64,000 nt of DNA from Paenisporosarcina sp. OV554 (GTDB taxonomy: Bacteria > Bacillota > Bacilli > Bacillales_A > Planococcaceae): the NCBI RefSeq assembly GCF_003058165.1, contig NZ_QBUC01000012.1:35294-99293 (forward strand). The letters run 5' to 3'. Shown one piece after another: positions 36,254 to 45,047 of the stretch; the stretch's first letter is position 1; the number at the start of each line of letters is the position of its first letter. The notes under the pieces are model-generated. The model saw only the letters and a list, made by a program, of their open reading frames with translations. It ran no database searches and was not told the DNA's origin. The translations under genes were made by a program, and so were the position numbers.

Positions 36254-37159
36254 TTAGTTTTTTTTCACTTCGAACAGGTGAAACCTTAAGCCATAAGGAT
36301 CAGCAATTATTACGCTTGTATCCTTGTATTCTTTTGTAATGACGCAGCCGTTTTCTACAAGTAACTTTTTAGCAGATTTAAAATCTTCAACTGCGAATTC
36401 AAAGAAAACTTGATTAGCCGAATTGTTTTCAATGAAAAAGGTCGTGCTGCTTATTGAAAATTTCGTTTCATTTTCCATGGTTTGTACATTCTTCATCCCT
36501 AAAATAGTTTCATAAAATTTAAGAGCATTTTCATAATTTGTTACACCGATGGCAATATTATTCGTCAATTGAAAATCAGATTGATTGTTTAGCTTTTTCT
36601 TGGCAACCACATCACTCGCTCCAGATGGGAGTAAATCAAATAATGGCCAAGTCACACAATAATCGTTGTTAGGTCCAAATTACGCCTGTGCATGAAGGTA
36701 GACATCTCCCTCTTCATCTTTACAAAACATAGAGACCCCTGGGGTTAAGGATGAACCATTTTGAAAGCCCATGTCGCTAGTGAAGGTAGTTTCCTTTACC
36801 GAAATCATTGTAAACTGCCATTTACGTGAAGCTGCAAAATCTTCCTGAACAGTCGGATCGTCGGGATTTGCCACTACAAAACCAGCTTTGTCCATTAAAT
36901 GATGATAAACACCATTAAATCCATCAGCCCACATCGTGCAATACGAGCAACTTTTCCCCATATTATGAATGACAAAAAGTTCATCTTTAGGTCCAAATAA
37001 TTCGAGTAAAGTTAATTTCTGATGATTTGTGGATATAAATTCATAATTCTTAACAAGTCTCTCTGGTACTGCTTTTCTTAATTGAGTTAATTGCTTCTTT
37101 TTTTCAAAGATTTTCTTTTCAAGTTCTTCTATTTAAGTTAACAGGTTAGTACTTAACAT
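36254..37159 (-). pseudogene. DUF899-VOC fusion gene with two in-frame stops
   Basis: From the ATG at 37159 (AGAAGGAG before it) the frame is MLSTNLLT, then TAA (37133-37135). It continues in the same frame through IEELEKKIFEKKKQLTQLRK and FGPKDELFVIHNMGKSCSYC into a DUF899 domain ending DVYLHAQA. A second TAA follows (36680-36682). The frame then goes on without shift (FGPNNDYCVTWPLFDLLPSG) into a VOC/glyoxalase domain (NIAIGVTNYENALKFYETILGMKN; IADPYGLRFHLFEVKKN). Read as one ORF this is a two-domain protein of about 300 aa; as it stands it is broken. DUF899 relatives are thioredoxin-like. Confidence 0.75.
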
Positions 37160-37373
37160 TAGATTCGGCTCCTTCTAGTTAATTTACGTTCTACATAACA
37201 TTCAATAACAGAAGAAGATAATCCTCTAATTACTGCTACCACAAAAAAATCATGGAAATTACTTAAAATGTGACGGAAAGGTATACCGAGACGTGAGCAC
37301 TCTAGGAATGAGGAAGAATTCTTGAGTATATATTGTGAAATTGAATGCCAAAAGCATGTTACTTGTATAAATA

Positions 37374-37410
37374 AAAGAATCCAGCACCTATTTATGGTGT
37401 TGGATTCTTT
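37374..37410 (-). terminator. Terminator of the nitroreductase/ABM operon
   Basis: AAAGAATCCAGCACC pairs with GGTGTTGGATTCTTT, 7-nt loop, one wobble; T-rich end TATTTAT on the minus strand. Confidence 0.7.
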
Positions 37411-37438
37411 ATCGGCTATGCAACTGTGGGACGTTTAC

Positions 37439-37738
37439 CTATATTTTTTGCGTTTCAGTAGCGTCGTAAAGTTTCACATCTAAGGGTGCTGCAAAATATT
37501 GTGGAGCATTACCGGCAAAGGATGTGATGTGTTCGCTTTTGTTATGAATATCGACAGCGGCAGAATCTGCCCACACTTCTACCATTGTATAGACGTTTTC
37601 TTTTTCTATATCTTTCATTAAGTCATACGCTACATTCCCGAGTTCAGCTTTAGAAGCAGCAATCAATGGGCGAATTTCTTCTAAAAATGCTTGTTCTTTA
37701 TCTGCTTGTATCTGAAATCCAGCGTGAATAATAATCAT
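37439..37738 (-). CDS. Antibiotic biosynthesis monooxygenase (ABM)-domain protein
   Basis: A 99-aa ferredoxin-like ABM-domain protein (IIIHAGFQIQADKEQAFLEEIRPLIAASKAELGNVAYDLMKD; YTMVEVWADSAAVDIHNKSEHITSF). Such proteins may be quinol monooxygenases (YgiN type) or heme-related. It sits 48 nt after the nitroreductase gene; together with the MarR gene upstream this suggests a quinone or reactive-electrophile response unit. Confidence 0.85.
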   Translation of the reverse strand: MIIIHAGFQIQADKEQAFLEEIRPLIAASKAELGNVAYDLMKDIEKENVYTMVEVWADSAAVDIHNKSEHITSFAGNAPQYFAAPLDVKLYDATETQKI

Positions 37739-37786
37739 TGTATTCGTTCCTCTTTTCTTATGTTGTTTGGTTAAGTTAAGTACTCT

Positions 37787-38422
37787 TTATTTCCACTCTG
37801 TAATTGTATCAACAGGAAGACGGACTGATTGGTAACCCTTATCTTTAGCTTTACCAATTGAAATAAGCATAACAGGATAGTACCGCTCTTTATCCATGCC
37901 AAAAGCTTCTGCAATATGATCCTTTTCATAGCCACCGATTGGATTCGTGTCATAACCGTGAGCTCTTGCAGCTAGCATTAACTGCATGGACACTAAACCA
38001 GCATCGATTAAGTTCATATCTTTCAACTGCTCGGGTGTCATGGTGCTGATCAATCCTTTTATAGCTGGTAACTGAATATCTCTTACTTCAGCTGGCATAT
38101 GCCCTTCATCCACTGCTTGTCCATAAATTTCATCTGCATAATCTAGGCTATTCATATCTGCAAATACAGCAATCATCGCAGCAGAAGTTGCCACTTGAGT
38201 TTGATTAAATTTTGCAAGGGGAGCTAATGTCGCTTTGCCTTCTGGGCTATCAATGACTACAAAACGCCAAGGTTGTAGATTTACCGATGAAGGAGCAAGA
38301 GTTGCTTTAGTTAATATTTCGGTCATTTCTTGACGACTGATTTTTACGGTTGGGTCATAATTCCGAATAGAGCGTCGTCCTGTTACTATTTCATAAAAAT
38401 CATTCACTAGTGTTTGGTTCAT
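37787..38422 (-). CDS. Nitroreductase-family flavoprotein (YdgI/YodC type)
   Basis: An FMN nitroreductase of 211 aa. VTGRRSIRNYDPTVKISRQEMTEILTKATLAPSSVNLQPWRFVVI binds FMN phosphate, and the C-terminal AHGYDTNPIGGYEKDHIAEAFGM and YPVMLISIGKAKDKGYQSVRLPV are typical. NAD(P)H-dependent reduction of nitro compounds or quinones. The MarR gene just upstream on the same strand is the probable regulator. Confidence 0.92.
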   Translation of the reverse strand: MNQTLVNDFYEIVTGRRSIRNYDPTVKISRQEMTEILTKATLAPSSVNLQPWRFVVIDSPEGKATLAPLAKFNQTQVATSAAMIAVFADMNSLDYADEIYGQAVDEGHMPAEVRDIQLPAIKGLISTMTPEQLKDMNLIDAGLVSMQLMLAARAHGYDTNPIGGYEKDHIAEAFGMDKERYYPVMLISIGKAKDKGYQSVRLPVDTITEWK

Positions 38423-38487
38423 TTTGTTATTCTCCTTTATTTCTAACTGTAGTTTGATTAATTATGTGTAGCATTTATTGCATGATT

Positions 38488-38937
38488 CTAGTCGTTCGGG
38501 TGAATATTTTTAACATTATCTTGTATGCGCGTAAGCATCTCCAAGAGTGATGAACGTTCCTTTTCTGTAAATCCTGTTAAAACTTTAGAAATGAATCTTT
38601 GTTTCTCGTCCTGGTAAGCAATGATTTTTGTACGTCCTTCATCTGTAAGACGTACAAATGTAAATCGATTGTCAGCGGGATTCTTGCGTCGTGATACCAT
38701 TCCCTTTTCTTCGAGTTGCTTTAAGTGCCTCGTGACAGCAGCATGATCTATGTTCACTTCTTTTTGTAGTTCCGTCTGACTAATTTCCTCTATTTCATAC
38801 AGTTTGTTTAAAATATCTAAACGAGATTGACTGATTCCTGTGCAGCGCTCAAACTTCGGGCTTGTTTGTTTACTAATCTCATATAATCGATAGACAATTT
38901 TTCCTTCTTCAGAACATGAGTTGGACAAAACATTCAC
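38488..38937 (-). CDS. MarR-family transcriptional regulator
   Basis: Up to 149 aa. The start could be the GTG at 38937, inside the ribosome site, or the TTG at 38928, better spaced from AGAGGTGA. It is a winged HTH of MarR type (ISQTELQKEVNIDHAAVTRHLKQLEEKGMVSRRKNPADNRFTFVRLTDEGR). Two cysteines, one in the first residues and one in the dimer region (SCSEE; FERCTG), leave a thiol switch of OhrR/YodB type possible. Divergent palindrome at 38963-38980. Confidence 0.9.
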   Translation of the reverse strand: MNVLSNSCSEEGKIVYRLYEISKQTSPKFERCTGISQSRLDILNKLYEIEEISQTELQKEVNIDHAAVTRHLKQLEEKGMVSRRKNPADNRFTFVRLTDEGRTKIIAYQDEKQRFISKVLTGFTEKERSSLLEMLTRIQDNVKNIHPND

Positions 38938-38962
38938 CTCTCTCAGGTAATTGATAAGTCAA

Positions 38963-38980
38963 TAATTGACCCGTCAATTA
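38963..38980. promoter_or_regulatory. Candidate MarR operator
   Basis: TAATTGACCCGTCAATTA is a perfect palindrome with 8-bp arms (2-bp centre), 26 bp before the marR start. Size and AT content suit a MarR dimer, so autoregulation of marR-nitroreductase-ABM is likely. Confidence 0.65.
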
Positions 38981-39318
38981 CTATATAACACTTGATGCAA
39001 CAAATCAACTAATTGAATTGTTGGAGGATTTTTTCACTAATGAATTGTCTTAGTGGCATTTCCGTTGTTGAACGTGGTGTAGCGAGGAGATTGAATCACT
39101 TTACCCCTCAATTTTAATGAGTTGAATGATATAAACGGCTAAGTATGAGCAATTTAAAAAAGTTCGTAAAAGTGTACATTTTACGAACTGTTTAATTGTC
39201 TTTACATTTCTTTGATTGACCTCCAGAAAAATTATTACCACTTATTCATTTATATATTTATAAAAAAAGAATCCACAACCGTATTGGTAGATGGATTCCA
39301 ATAATAATTTGATTAATT
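38981..39318. other. Intergenic region with an orphan hairpin
   Basis: No gene found. AGTTCGTAAAA and TTTTACGAACT (39161-39189) form an 11-bp hairpin with a 7-nt loop followed by GTTTAATTG; the function is unclear. GAATCCA and TGGATTC (about 39271-39297) could be the patatin gene terminator. Confidence 0.4.
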
Positions 39319-40245
39319 TTAAAGAATATGATAAATCGTTTGTTTAGTTTTTATATCGGTTGTCGGTGACCATGTTTTTAGGAAGTGGATGGCGCTACTA
39401 CGCCCTTTTTCAATTAATGCATTTTTCATTTCTTCATTTAGATTAAATTGAGTAGCACTCGTATCATCTACGGGGATAAAAATAATATCTTTTTCATGTT
39501 TTCGAGAAATATACTTTTCATCGTGTGCATTTTTCATCGTAGAAAATAGTGCATCGAATAAATTCAAAGCATTGTCGATTTTATGTCCTCGCGCTTCTTT
39601 ATGGCCACAACTAATCTTCAAACCAAGAAGTGGTCGTTGTCTCTTGCCATCTGGTTCATCAAATAACCACAATGGAAAGTTGCTCAAAACCCCACCATCT
39701 ACAACAATCGCTTTCCCACCCCCCACGTTTAATTTGACAGGTTCAAAGAAGAAAGGAATCCCACAACTCATGCGTAAGGCGCGAGCAAGTGGAAATGTTT
39801 CAGAAGATATTCCATAATGTTCTAAATCATCTGGAAGAACCAACATCTTACCGTGCGTTAAATCTGAAGCAATAATCTTCAATGAGCCTTGTGGTAAATC
39901 GCCAAACGTATAGACCCCTTTTGCTGCAAGCTTTTTCATGAACCATTGCTCTAATGCTTTGCCTTGGTATAAACCCATTCGCCAATAAAGAAAAAACCAC
40001 TTCATGATCGGTAAAGGAAGGATGGTTTTACGTGGATCGAGGAGCGTTTGAAAATCTTGATCATCTAGCATCACTTCGATTTCTTTACTTGTATAACCAG
40101 CCGCAATAAAACAAGCAAGAATCGCCCCTGCACTTGTTCCCGCTAAACGTTGAAAGCGAAATCCCTTTTCCTCTATAACTTGATAAGCCCCCACTAACGC
40201 AAAGTCTTTCAAACCACCACCTGAAAACACCCCATCAATTAACAT
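39319..40245 (-). CDS. Patatin-like phospholipase
   Basis: A patatin domain protein of 308 aa. The oxyanion hole is DGVFSGGGLKDFALVGAY, the nucleophile elbow is RLAGTSAGAILACFIAAG (GxSxG), and the dyad Asp lies in VVDGGVLSNFPLWLF (DGG). Cytoplasmic acyl-ester hydrolase with likely lipid-remodelling roles; YlbK/RssA-type relatives occur in Bacillales. ATG with GGGAG. Monocistronic. Confidence 0.92.
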   Translation of the reverse strand: MLIDGVFSGGGLKDFALVGAYQVIEEKGFRFQRLAGTSAGAILACFIAAGYTSKEIEVMLDDQDFQTLLDPRKTILPLPIMKWFFLYWRMGLYQGKALEQWFMKKLAAKGVYTFGDLPQGSLKIIASDLTHGKMLVLPDDLEHYGISSETFPLARALRMSCGIPFFFEPVKLNVGGGKAIVVDGGVLSNFPLWLFDEPDGKRQRPLLGLKISCGHKEARGHKIDNALNLFDALFSTMKNAHDEKYISRKHEKDIIFIPVDDTSATQFNLNEEMKNALIEKGRSSAIHFLKTWSPTTDIKTKQTIYHIL

Positions 40246-40320
40246 TCATGCTCTCCCTTTTCATTTCGTTATTACACTGTAGGAAAAAAGAAGGGAAATT
40301 AGAACTTAAAATAAAATGAA

Positions 40321-40351
40321 GCAGTCGAAGATGTTATTTCGGCTGCTCTTG
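40321..40351. terminator. Hairpin of a family also present at 57502-57532
   Basis: GCAG, T, CGAA pairs with TTCG, G, CTGC, loop GATGTTAT-like, followed by CTTGTTATTCC. The copy at 57502 has GCGG/CCGC at the same positions. Located between the patatin gene (-) and the DUF1541 fragment (+). Confidence 0.45.
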
Positions 40352-40407
40352 TTATTCCTATATCGTTTTGATAATCAAATGGATGATTCCTCTGAAACCA
40401 TTCAGAA

Positions 40408-40827
40408 TCAAGTGAAGTTCCGGAAGATTTGAAAGTGGAAGATAATCCAACCTTTGAAGTTGGCAGCCAAGTGATTATCGAAGAAAATCACTTGGAAGGG
40501 ATGAAGGGTGCTGAAGCTACTATTGTTAATGCCTTTGATACTACAGCCTATACTGTATCGTATACTCCGACAACAGGTGGAGAAAAATTGACCAATCACA
40601 AATGGGTTATTCATGAAGAAATCGAAGATGCCGGTGATAAACCTTTTGAAGCAGGTTCCGAAGTGACAATTGATGCGGATCATACGAAAGGGATGGATGG
40701 TGCAAAAGCTGAAATTGATTCTGCCGAAAAAACGACAGTATATATGATTAATTACACTTCAATTACTGACGGAGAAGAAGTGACCAATCATAAATGGGTA
40801 ACGGAAAGTGAGTTATCACCTAAATAA
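40408..40827 (+). pseudogene. YdhK-like DUF1541 protein, 5'-truncated
   Basis: Two tandem DUF1541 units are intact: FEVGSQVIIEENHLEGMKGAEATIVNAFDTTAYTVSYTPTTGGEKLTNHKWVIHEEI and FEAGSEVTIDADHTKGMDGAKAEID...TNHKWVTESEL. B. subtilis YdhK has these behind a lipoprotein signal. Here the frame upstream reads NHSESSEVPEDLK, homologous to the region before the first unit, and then hits a stop at about 40405. No ATG, no lipobox and no proper SD. TTG at 40429 opens the longest frame. Most likely a truncated gene. Confidence 0.65.
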
Positions 40828-40964
40828 AGTTTGACCAAAATATAATCCAAAAATAGCTTATTCCTTAAGTGGATAAGCTATTTTTATTTTAAAGTTAGAA
40901 AAACCGTCTACAGCATTAGAATGTTTATGATTTATTACTCAGGTTTACATGATCTGTTTCTTAC

Positions 40965-41597
40965 TTACAAACACATTTGAATTTTACATGCTCTTACGGT
41001 TTCTTGTCGGTCCTGACTTTGGCAAATTTCTGAAATGACAGCAACCCCATCAGCACCGGCTAGCAATGTTTCGTACGCGTTTTTTGTTGTGATTCCACCA
41101 ATTGCTACAAGCGGAAAATCTCGATACAAGTTTCTCGCTTCTTGCAAAAAAGTTAGACCAGCAGGAGCCTTTGCATCAGATTTCGACTGTGTCTCATAAA
41201 TCGGTCCAATCCCTACATAATCCGCACCACCTCTAACAGCCTGATCCAACTCTTCGAATGTATGCACAGAAACGCCTACGATGCGTCCTTTAAAAGTTTC
41301 GCGAATTTCCGTAAGTGATACATCCTCTTGTCCTACGTGAACGCCATCTGCGTGGAGCTTCAAGGCAAGCTCCACATCATCATTCACAATAAACGGCACG
41401 TTGTATGATTTACACAATACTTGGCATTGACGAGCAAATTGTTCAAGTGTTTTACCTGTTAATGCCCCTTCGCCTTTTTCACGCAGTTGGAAAATGGTTA
41501 TTCCTGCTTTTAATGCATCTTCTAAAACATGTAATGGCTCTTCAATGCAGTTCGGGGTACCCATGATGAAATAGAATGCTAAATCGTTACGATTCAA
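40965..41597 (-). CDS. thiE: Thiamine-phosphate synthase
   Basis: A 210-aa ThiE barrel. AGITIFQLREKGEGALTG, NDDVELALKLHADGVHVGQEDV, GRIVGVSVHTFEELDQAV and GADYVGIGPIYETQSKSDAKAPAGL are the standard pyrophosphate-binding segments. It joins HMP-PP and HET-P to thiamine phosphate. Last gene of the tenA-thiM-thiD-thiE operon, overlapping thiD by 11 nt; TPP-riboswitch controlled. Confidence 0.95.
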   Translation of the reverse strand: MNRNDLAFYFIMGTPNCIEEPLHVLEDALKAGITIFQLREKGEGALTGKTLEQFARQCQVLCKSYNVPFIVNDDVELALKLHADGVHVGQEDVSLTEIRETFKGRIVGVSVHTFEELDQAVRGGADYVGIGPIYETQSKSDAKAPAGLTFLQEARNLYRDFPLVAIGGITTKNAYETLLAGADGVAVISEICQSQDRQETVRACKIQMCL

Positions 41598-42411
41598 TGA
41601 TGTTCACCTCACAGACACCTTTTGCTATATTATAGGCAAAATGATTTGTTGGGCCATGCCCATGCCCAATGTTTAACGGGGTTTCAATGGCTAGCTGGAC
41701 AAACTTTTTAGCTCCGATGATTGCCTCTTTTAGTGACCAACCTTGTCCTAAAAATGCTGTAAGTGCTGCGGAGTAAGTACAGCCTGTTCCATGTGTATGT
41801 TTCGTTTCAATACGGGCAGATTCCATTTTAAAGCTTGTACCATCTGCAAAAAACACAGTATCCGTTGCCGTTCTTTGCTCATCTAAGTGGCCCCCCTTCA
41901 TAACCACGCACTTTACACCCAGCCCTAATATCTTTTCAGCAGCTTTTTGTATATCCTGTTCCGACCTAATCTCAACACCACTAATCACTTCAGCTTCTGG
42001 AATATTAGGAGTTAATACCGTTGCAAGTGGTAAAAGCTTAGTCGTTAATGCCTCAACTGCGTTATTTTTTAGCAAGCTTGCACCTCCTTTGGCAATCATC
42101 ACAGGGTCAATGACAAGCAGCACATCTTTCTCACATAAGCTTTTCGCTACTTCCTCTATAATTGGTGCTGAAAAAAGCATACCGGTCTTGACTGCCTTTA
42201 CGGGTAAATCCTGAAAGACGACATCGATTTGATGTTTAACAAAGTCTACAGATGCAGGAAAAACTCCCTCTACACCAAGTGTATTCTGAGCTGTTAACGC
42301 TGTAATCGCTGTTGTACCGAACACTCCGAGCTCTTGAAACGTCTTTAAATCTGCTTGTATGCCAGCTCCACCACTACTATCTGAGCCTGCTATGGTCATC
42401 ACGATGTTCAA
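41587..42411 (-). CDS. thiD: Hydroxymethylpyrimidine (phosphate) kinase
   Basis: A ribokinase-fold kinase of 274 aa. MTIAGSDSSGGAGIQADLKTFQELGVFGTTAITALTAQNTLGV, the anion-hole/catalytic region ETKHTHGTGCTYSAALTAFLGQG and ITGVKTGML-like VKAVKTGMLFS are present. It phosphorylates HMP and HMP-P to HMP-PP for ThiE. The TTG start overlaps the thiM stop (TTGA). Confidence 0.94.
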   Translation of the reverse strand: MNIVMTIAGSDSSGGAGIQADLKTFQELGVFGTTAITALTAQNTLGVEGVFPASVDFVKHQIDVVFQDLPVKAVKTGMLFSAPIIEEVAKSLCEKDVLLVIDPVMIAKGGASLLKNNAVEALTTKLLPLATVLTPNIPEAEVISGVEIRSEQDIQKAAEKILGLGVKCVVMKGGHLDEQRTATDTVFFADGTSFKMESARIETKHTHGTGCTYSAALTAFLGQGWSLKEAIIGAKKFVQLAIETPLNIGHGHGPTNHFAYNIAKGVCEVNIIES

Positions 42412-43160
42412 TTGGCTTCACCTCTAGACAATTGATGCAATGAATTTAAGACTTCAGTCTGGAAAGAGCCAAGAAGTGGCGATTGAACCGCATGTTCAGA
42501 CACCTTTTTATATTCTTGTAATACATCACGTAAGTTTAAAAGAGCCTCTCCTTCCAAACTAAGAACTGCTGTACAAATCGCGCTCAACAAACAACCTGTA
42601 CCTGTTACCTCTGTCATCTGTTCATGACCACCTGCTACCCAAAATTCGTTCTCACCGTCAGTAATATAATCAGAGGCTCCTGTGACCACCACTAAACAGT
42701 TCCATTTTTTCGCCTCATGTTTGGCGACGACTGCAACGTCCATCTCACCTTCACCACTGTCCACGCCCTTAGCTTGCCATGAAACGCCTGCAATGGTCGC
42801 AAGTTCACCTGCATTACAGCGGAGTAAATCGAATCGGACATTTTCTAATAATTCCTTTACTACTTGTTGTCGAAAAGAAGTTGCCCCTACTCCAACTGGA
42901 TCTAAAACGACAGGTATTCCAAGCTCATTCGCTCTTTTCCCTGCTATTAACATGGCTTCTTTCGTTCTTGTATTGATTGTGCCAATATTAATTAAAAGAG
43001 CATTTGAAATCGCGACCATTTCTTCCACTTCTGTTACTTCATCAGCCATGACAGGTGACGCACCAATTGCAAGTAAACCATTAGCGGTAAAGTTTGCCAC
43101 GACATAGTTCGTGATGCAATGTACCAGTGGCTTCTTATTACGAATTTGTTTAATAGGCAT
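42408..43160 (-). CDS. thiM: Hydroxyethylthiazole kinase
   Basis: ThiM of 250 aa. PLVHCITNYVVANFTANGLLAIGASPVMADEVTEVEEMV is at the N-terminus, VVLDPVGVGATSFRQ in the middle, and the catalytic/phosphate-binding TEVTGTGCLLSAICTAV follows. It salvages HET to HET-P. The start codon overlaps the tenA stop by 11 nt. With TenA and ThiD the operon is a salvage set (no thiC or thiG in the window). Confidence 0.95.
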   Translation of the reverse strand: MPIKQIRNKKPLVHCITNYVVANFTANGLLAIGASPVMADEVTEVEEMVAISNALLINIGTINTRTKEAMLIAGKRANELGIPVVLDPVGVGATSFRQQVVKELLENVRFDLLRCNAGELATIAGVSWQAKGVDSGEGEMDVAVVAKHEAKKWNCLVVVTGASDYITDGENEFWVAGGHEQMTEVTGTGCLLSAICTAVLSLEGEALLNLRDVLQEYKKVSEHAVQSPLLGSFQTEVLNSLHQLSRGEAN

Positions 43161-43830
43161 AGTTCTTCACCTCATCTTGCCAGTCTTCATATGTCCATGG
43201 CATTTCCCAGAATTTCCACTCATAGTAGCAACTTCTTTCAAAATGAGCTTTTAATACTGAGTGCTTGGCTGGATTTTCTTCTGCATAACGATTCATCATC
43301 GCCTTTTGCAGCTCGATTTTTTCTTTGTAATCCGGTGCACTATACATTTCAATCCATTCTTCATATAGCTTGATGCCTGGTTTTGCGTCTTTATACTTCT
43401 CCCCAATTTCTTGATATAACCATGGACAAGGGAACATCGCAGCAAAAGCCTCTGCAACATCTCCGTTATGTGCAGCATTGTACATATGTGATACGTAGTT
43501 ATAAGCAGCTGGTGATGGTTCAAAGTTTACTTCCATTTCTTCAGTTATACCTAGCTCCTTAAAGACAGTTCGGTGTAACTCAAGCTCAGCCTCGTTGATA
43601 TGACGAGCCGTTTCTAAAAAGTAGGCAATATCTTCGTTCGTCTCAGCTTTTGAAGCTGCAATCGCGAGTACTTTTGTGTAATTCTTTAAATAATAAGCGT
43701 CTTGCATCATGTAAAACTTAAATTTTTCAAGCGGCAGCGTTCCATCGACAAGTCCTTTTACAAATGGGTGATCAAAACTTCCTTGCCAATAAAGATCCGT
43801 TTCCTCTCGTACTTCTTCACAAAATGTCAT
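43150..43830 (-). CDS. tenA: Aminopyrimidine aminohydrolase / thiaminase II (TenA)
   Basis: About 226 aa from the ATG at 43830: AAGGAGG is 7 nt upstream. The longer frame reads back into the riboswitch terminator and is not real. TenA marks are YWQGSFDHPFVKGLVDGTLPLEKFKFYMMQDAYYLKNYTKV, AMFPCPWLYQEIGEKY (active-site Cys) and ERSCYYEWKFWEMPW. It hydrolyses 4-amino-5-aminomethyl-2-methylpyrimidine from degraded thiamine to HMP. First gene of the thi operon. Confidence 0.94.
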   Translation of the reverse strand: MTFCEEVREETDLYWQGSFDHPFVKGLVDGTLPLEKFKFYMMQDAYYLKNYTKVLAIAASKAETNEDIAYFLETARHINEAELELHRTVFKELGITEEMEVNFEPSPAAYNYVSHMYNAAHNGDVAEAFAAMFPCPWLYQEIGEKYKDAKPGIKLYEEWIEMYSAPDYKEKIELQKAMMNRYAEENPAKHSVLKAHFERSCYYEWKFWEMPWTYEDWQDEVKNYAY

Positions 43831-43864
43831 TATAAGTCCTCCTTTTTCGGATGGACGCAAGTGC

Positions 43865-43899
43865 AAAAAACGCCCTTTTGCGCATGACAAAAGAGCGTT
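43865..43899 (-). terminator. Expression-platform terminator of TPP riboswitch 2
   Basis: On the minus strand AACGCTCTTTTG pairs with CAAAAGGGCGTT, followed by TTTTGC, 35 nt before the tenA start. It would form when TPP is bound. Confidence 0.75.
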
Positions 43900-43910
43900 T
43901 CCAATGAAAC

Positions 43911-43989
43911 ATTGCTCCCTACGTCAGTGTTAACTGTCAGGTTCCAAGGGTCAGGTTTTACCTTCTCAACTAAATAGTTCCCCCGCAAT
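43911..43989 (-). ncRNA. TPP riboswitch 2 (proximal to tenA)
   Basis: On the minus strand ATTGCGGGGGAAC starts the aptamer. GTTGAGAAGG (CUGAGA-type core), ACCCTTGGAACCTGACAG and CGTAGGGAGCAAT complete it; ATTGC/GCAAT closes P1. The core ACCC-TTGGAACCTGA-CGTAGGGA is the THI-box signature. Next is the terminator at 43865-43899. Expected: OFF switch for the operon. Confidence 0.93.
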
Positions 43990-44010
43990 TAAAATATTGA
44001 ATTAGCAAAC

Positions 44011-44036
44011 AAAAAAGCCCTCCAAAATGGAGAGCT
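44011..44036 (-). terminator. Expression-platform terminator of TPP riboswitch 1
   Basis: On the minus strand AGCTCTCC, loop ATTTT, GGAGGGCTTTTTT, then GTTTGC. It sits between the two aptamers, so each has its own terminator. Confidence 0.75.
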
Positions 44037-44071
44037 TCAGCACAAAAGAAAAACGTCGAAACGCTATGTAC

Positions 44072-44153
44072 TCTGCTCCCTACGTTCGTCTTAACGAACA
44101 GGTTCAAAGGGTCAGGTTTTAACCTTCTCAACGCCAAAGCGTCCCCCCGCAAC
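44072..44153 (-). ncRNA. TPP riboswitch 1 (distal)
   Basis: On the minus strand GTTGCGGGGGGACGC, GCGTTGAGAAGGTT, ACCTGACCCTTTGAACCTGT, CGTAGGGAGCAGA. It contains the CUGAGA-like and ACCCUUUGAACCUGx THI-box cores. The stem TTCGTTAAGACGAACG is the variable P3-type helix. It is the first of a tandem pair ahead of tenA. Confidence 0.93.
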
Positions 44154-44270
44154 TATTTTAATTAGGTTCATAATAGCATAATAAATTCATCCTAACAAAC
44201 GACTGTAGATGATTAATTACACTCTTTTTATAATACTTACAAGGAAATCTTATCCATTTACAACTTTGAA

Positions 44271-44972
44271 TTATTTTACTAATACGTTTTGCTTTACGAT
44301 TTGTTCTAATTCTTCATAATTACTGATTTCATATGTTGGAGTAATAGTTGTTTCATTTGCTTTATTATGTGGATTAAACCAGCAGGTATCGATTCCGAAA
44401 TTATTGCCACCTTGGATATCTGCGCTTAGAGAGTCGCCAATCATTAACACACTTTGCTTATCTTTAATACTCAGCTTTCTAAAGACATATTCGAAAATTT
44501 CTGCTTGTGGCTTTTGATAACCAGACTCCTCCGAAGTAATAATCGCTTCAAATGTTTGATTTAGTGGCGAAAGAGCAATCCTCGAATGTTGAACATCTTG
44601 AAATCCATTTGTTAAAAGAACAAGTCTGCAACTAGATAGATTGGTCAACATATCCTGAACACCATCAATCATATGTACTTCTCTTCCTAGATTTTCTATA
44701 TATGCATGACCAAAATCTTCTGGATTAAGAAGTAGTTTATGTTGGAGGAATAAACGCTTGAATCGTTCTACTTTTAAATCTGAAAGCGAGATACGTCCTT
44801 GCTCTAAATCAAGCCAAAGTCCTTTACTTATCTCTTTATAACTTGCTCTGTATTCAGTTAAACCATTAGGGAAACTAAATGCACGAAATGAATTATCGAG
44901 TGCATGCTTTTCCGTCTCACCGAAATCAAACAAAGTGTCATCTAAATCAAATATTAATACATCATACTTCAC
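44271..44972 (-). CDS. HAD-family phosphatase, YjjG-like 5'-nucleotidase
   Basis: A 233-aa HAD hydrolase. Motif I is DVLIFDLDDTLFDF (two Asp), motif II VLLTNGFQDVQHSRI, Lys motif YQKPQAEIFEYVF and motif IV LMIGDSLSADIQGGNNFGIDTCWFNP. The helical cap and PQxEIFEYVF fit YjjG/YsaA nucleotidases, which clear non-canonical nucleotides. Single gene. The start at 44972 has an AGGATG site. Confidence 0.88.
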   Translation of the reverse strand: MKYDVLIFDLDDTLFDFGETEKHALDNSFRAFSFPNGLTEYRASYKEISKGLWLDLEQGRISLSDLKVERFKRLFLQHKLLLNPEDFGHAYIENLGREVHMIDGVQDMLTNLSSCRLVLLTNGFQDVQHSRIALSPLNQTFEAIITSEESGYQKPQAEIFEYVFRKLSIKDKQSVLMIGDSLSADIQGGNNFGIDTCWFNPHNKANETTITPTYEISNYEELEQIVKQNVLVK

Positions 44973-45047
44973 AGTCTTCTCATCCTTTTTTGTGGTTCAT
45001 TTTAAATGAATCTAAAACCATCATACTACTAAATGCACATTTCTTCT

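Noticed and set aside
42682..43107. Long plus-strand frame antisense to thiM
   Set aside because: A shadow of thiM; no SD, no recognisable domain.
43970..44152. 60-codon minus-strand frame overlapping the riboswitches
   Set aside because: It runs through the distal TPP aptamer and its terminator; RNA structure explains it better.
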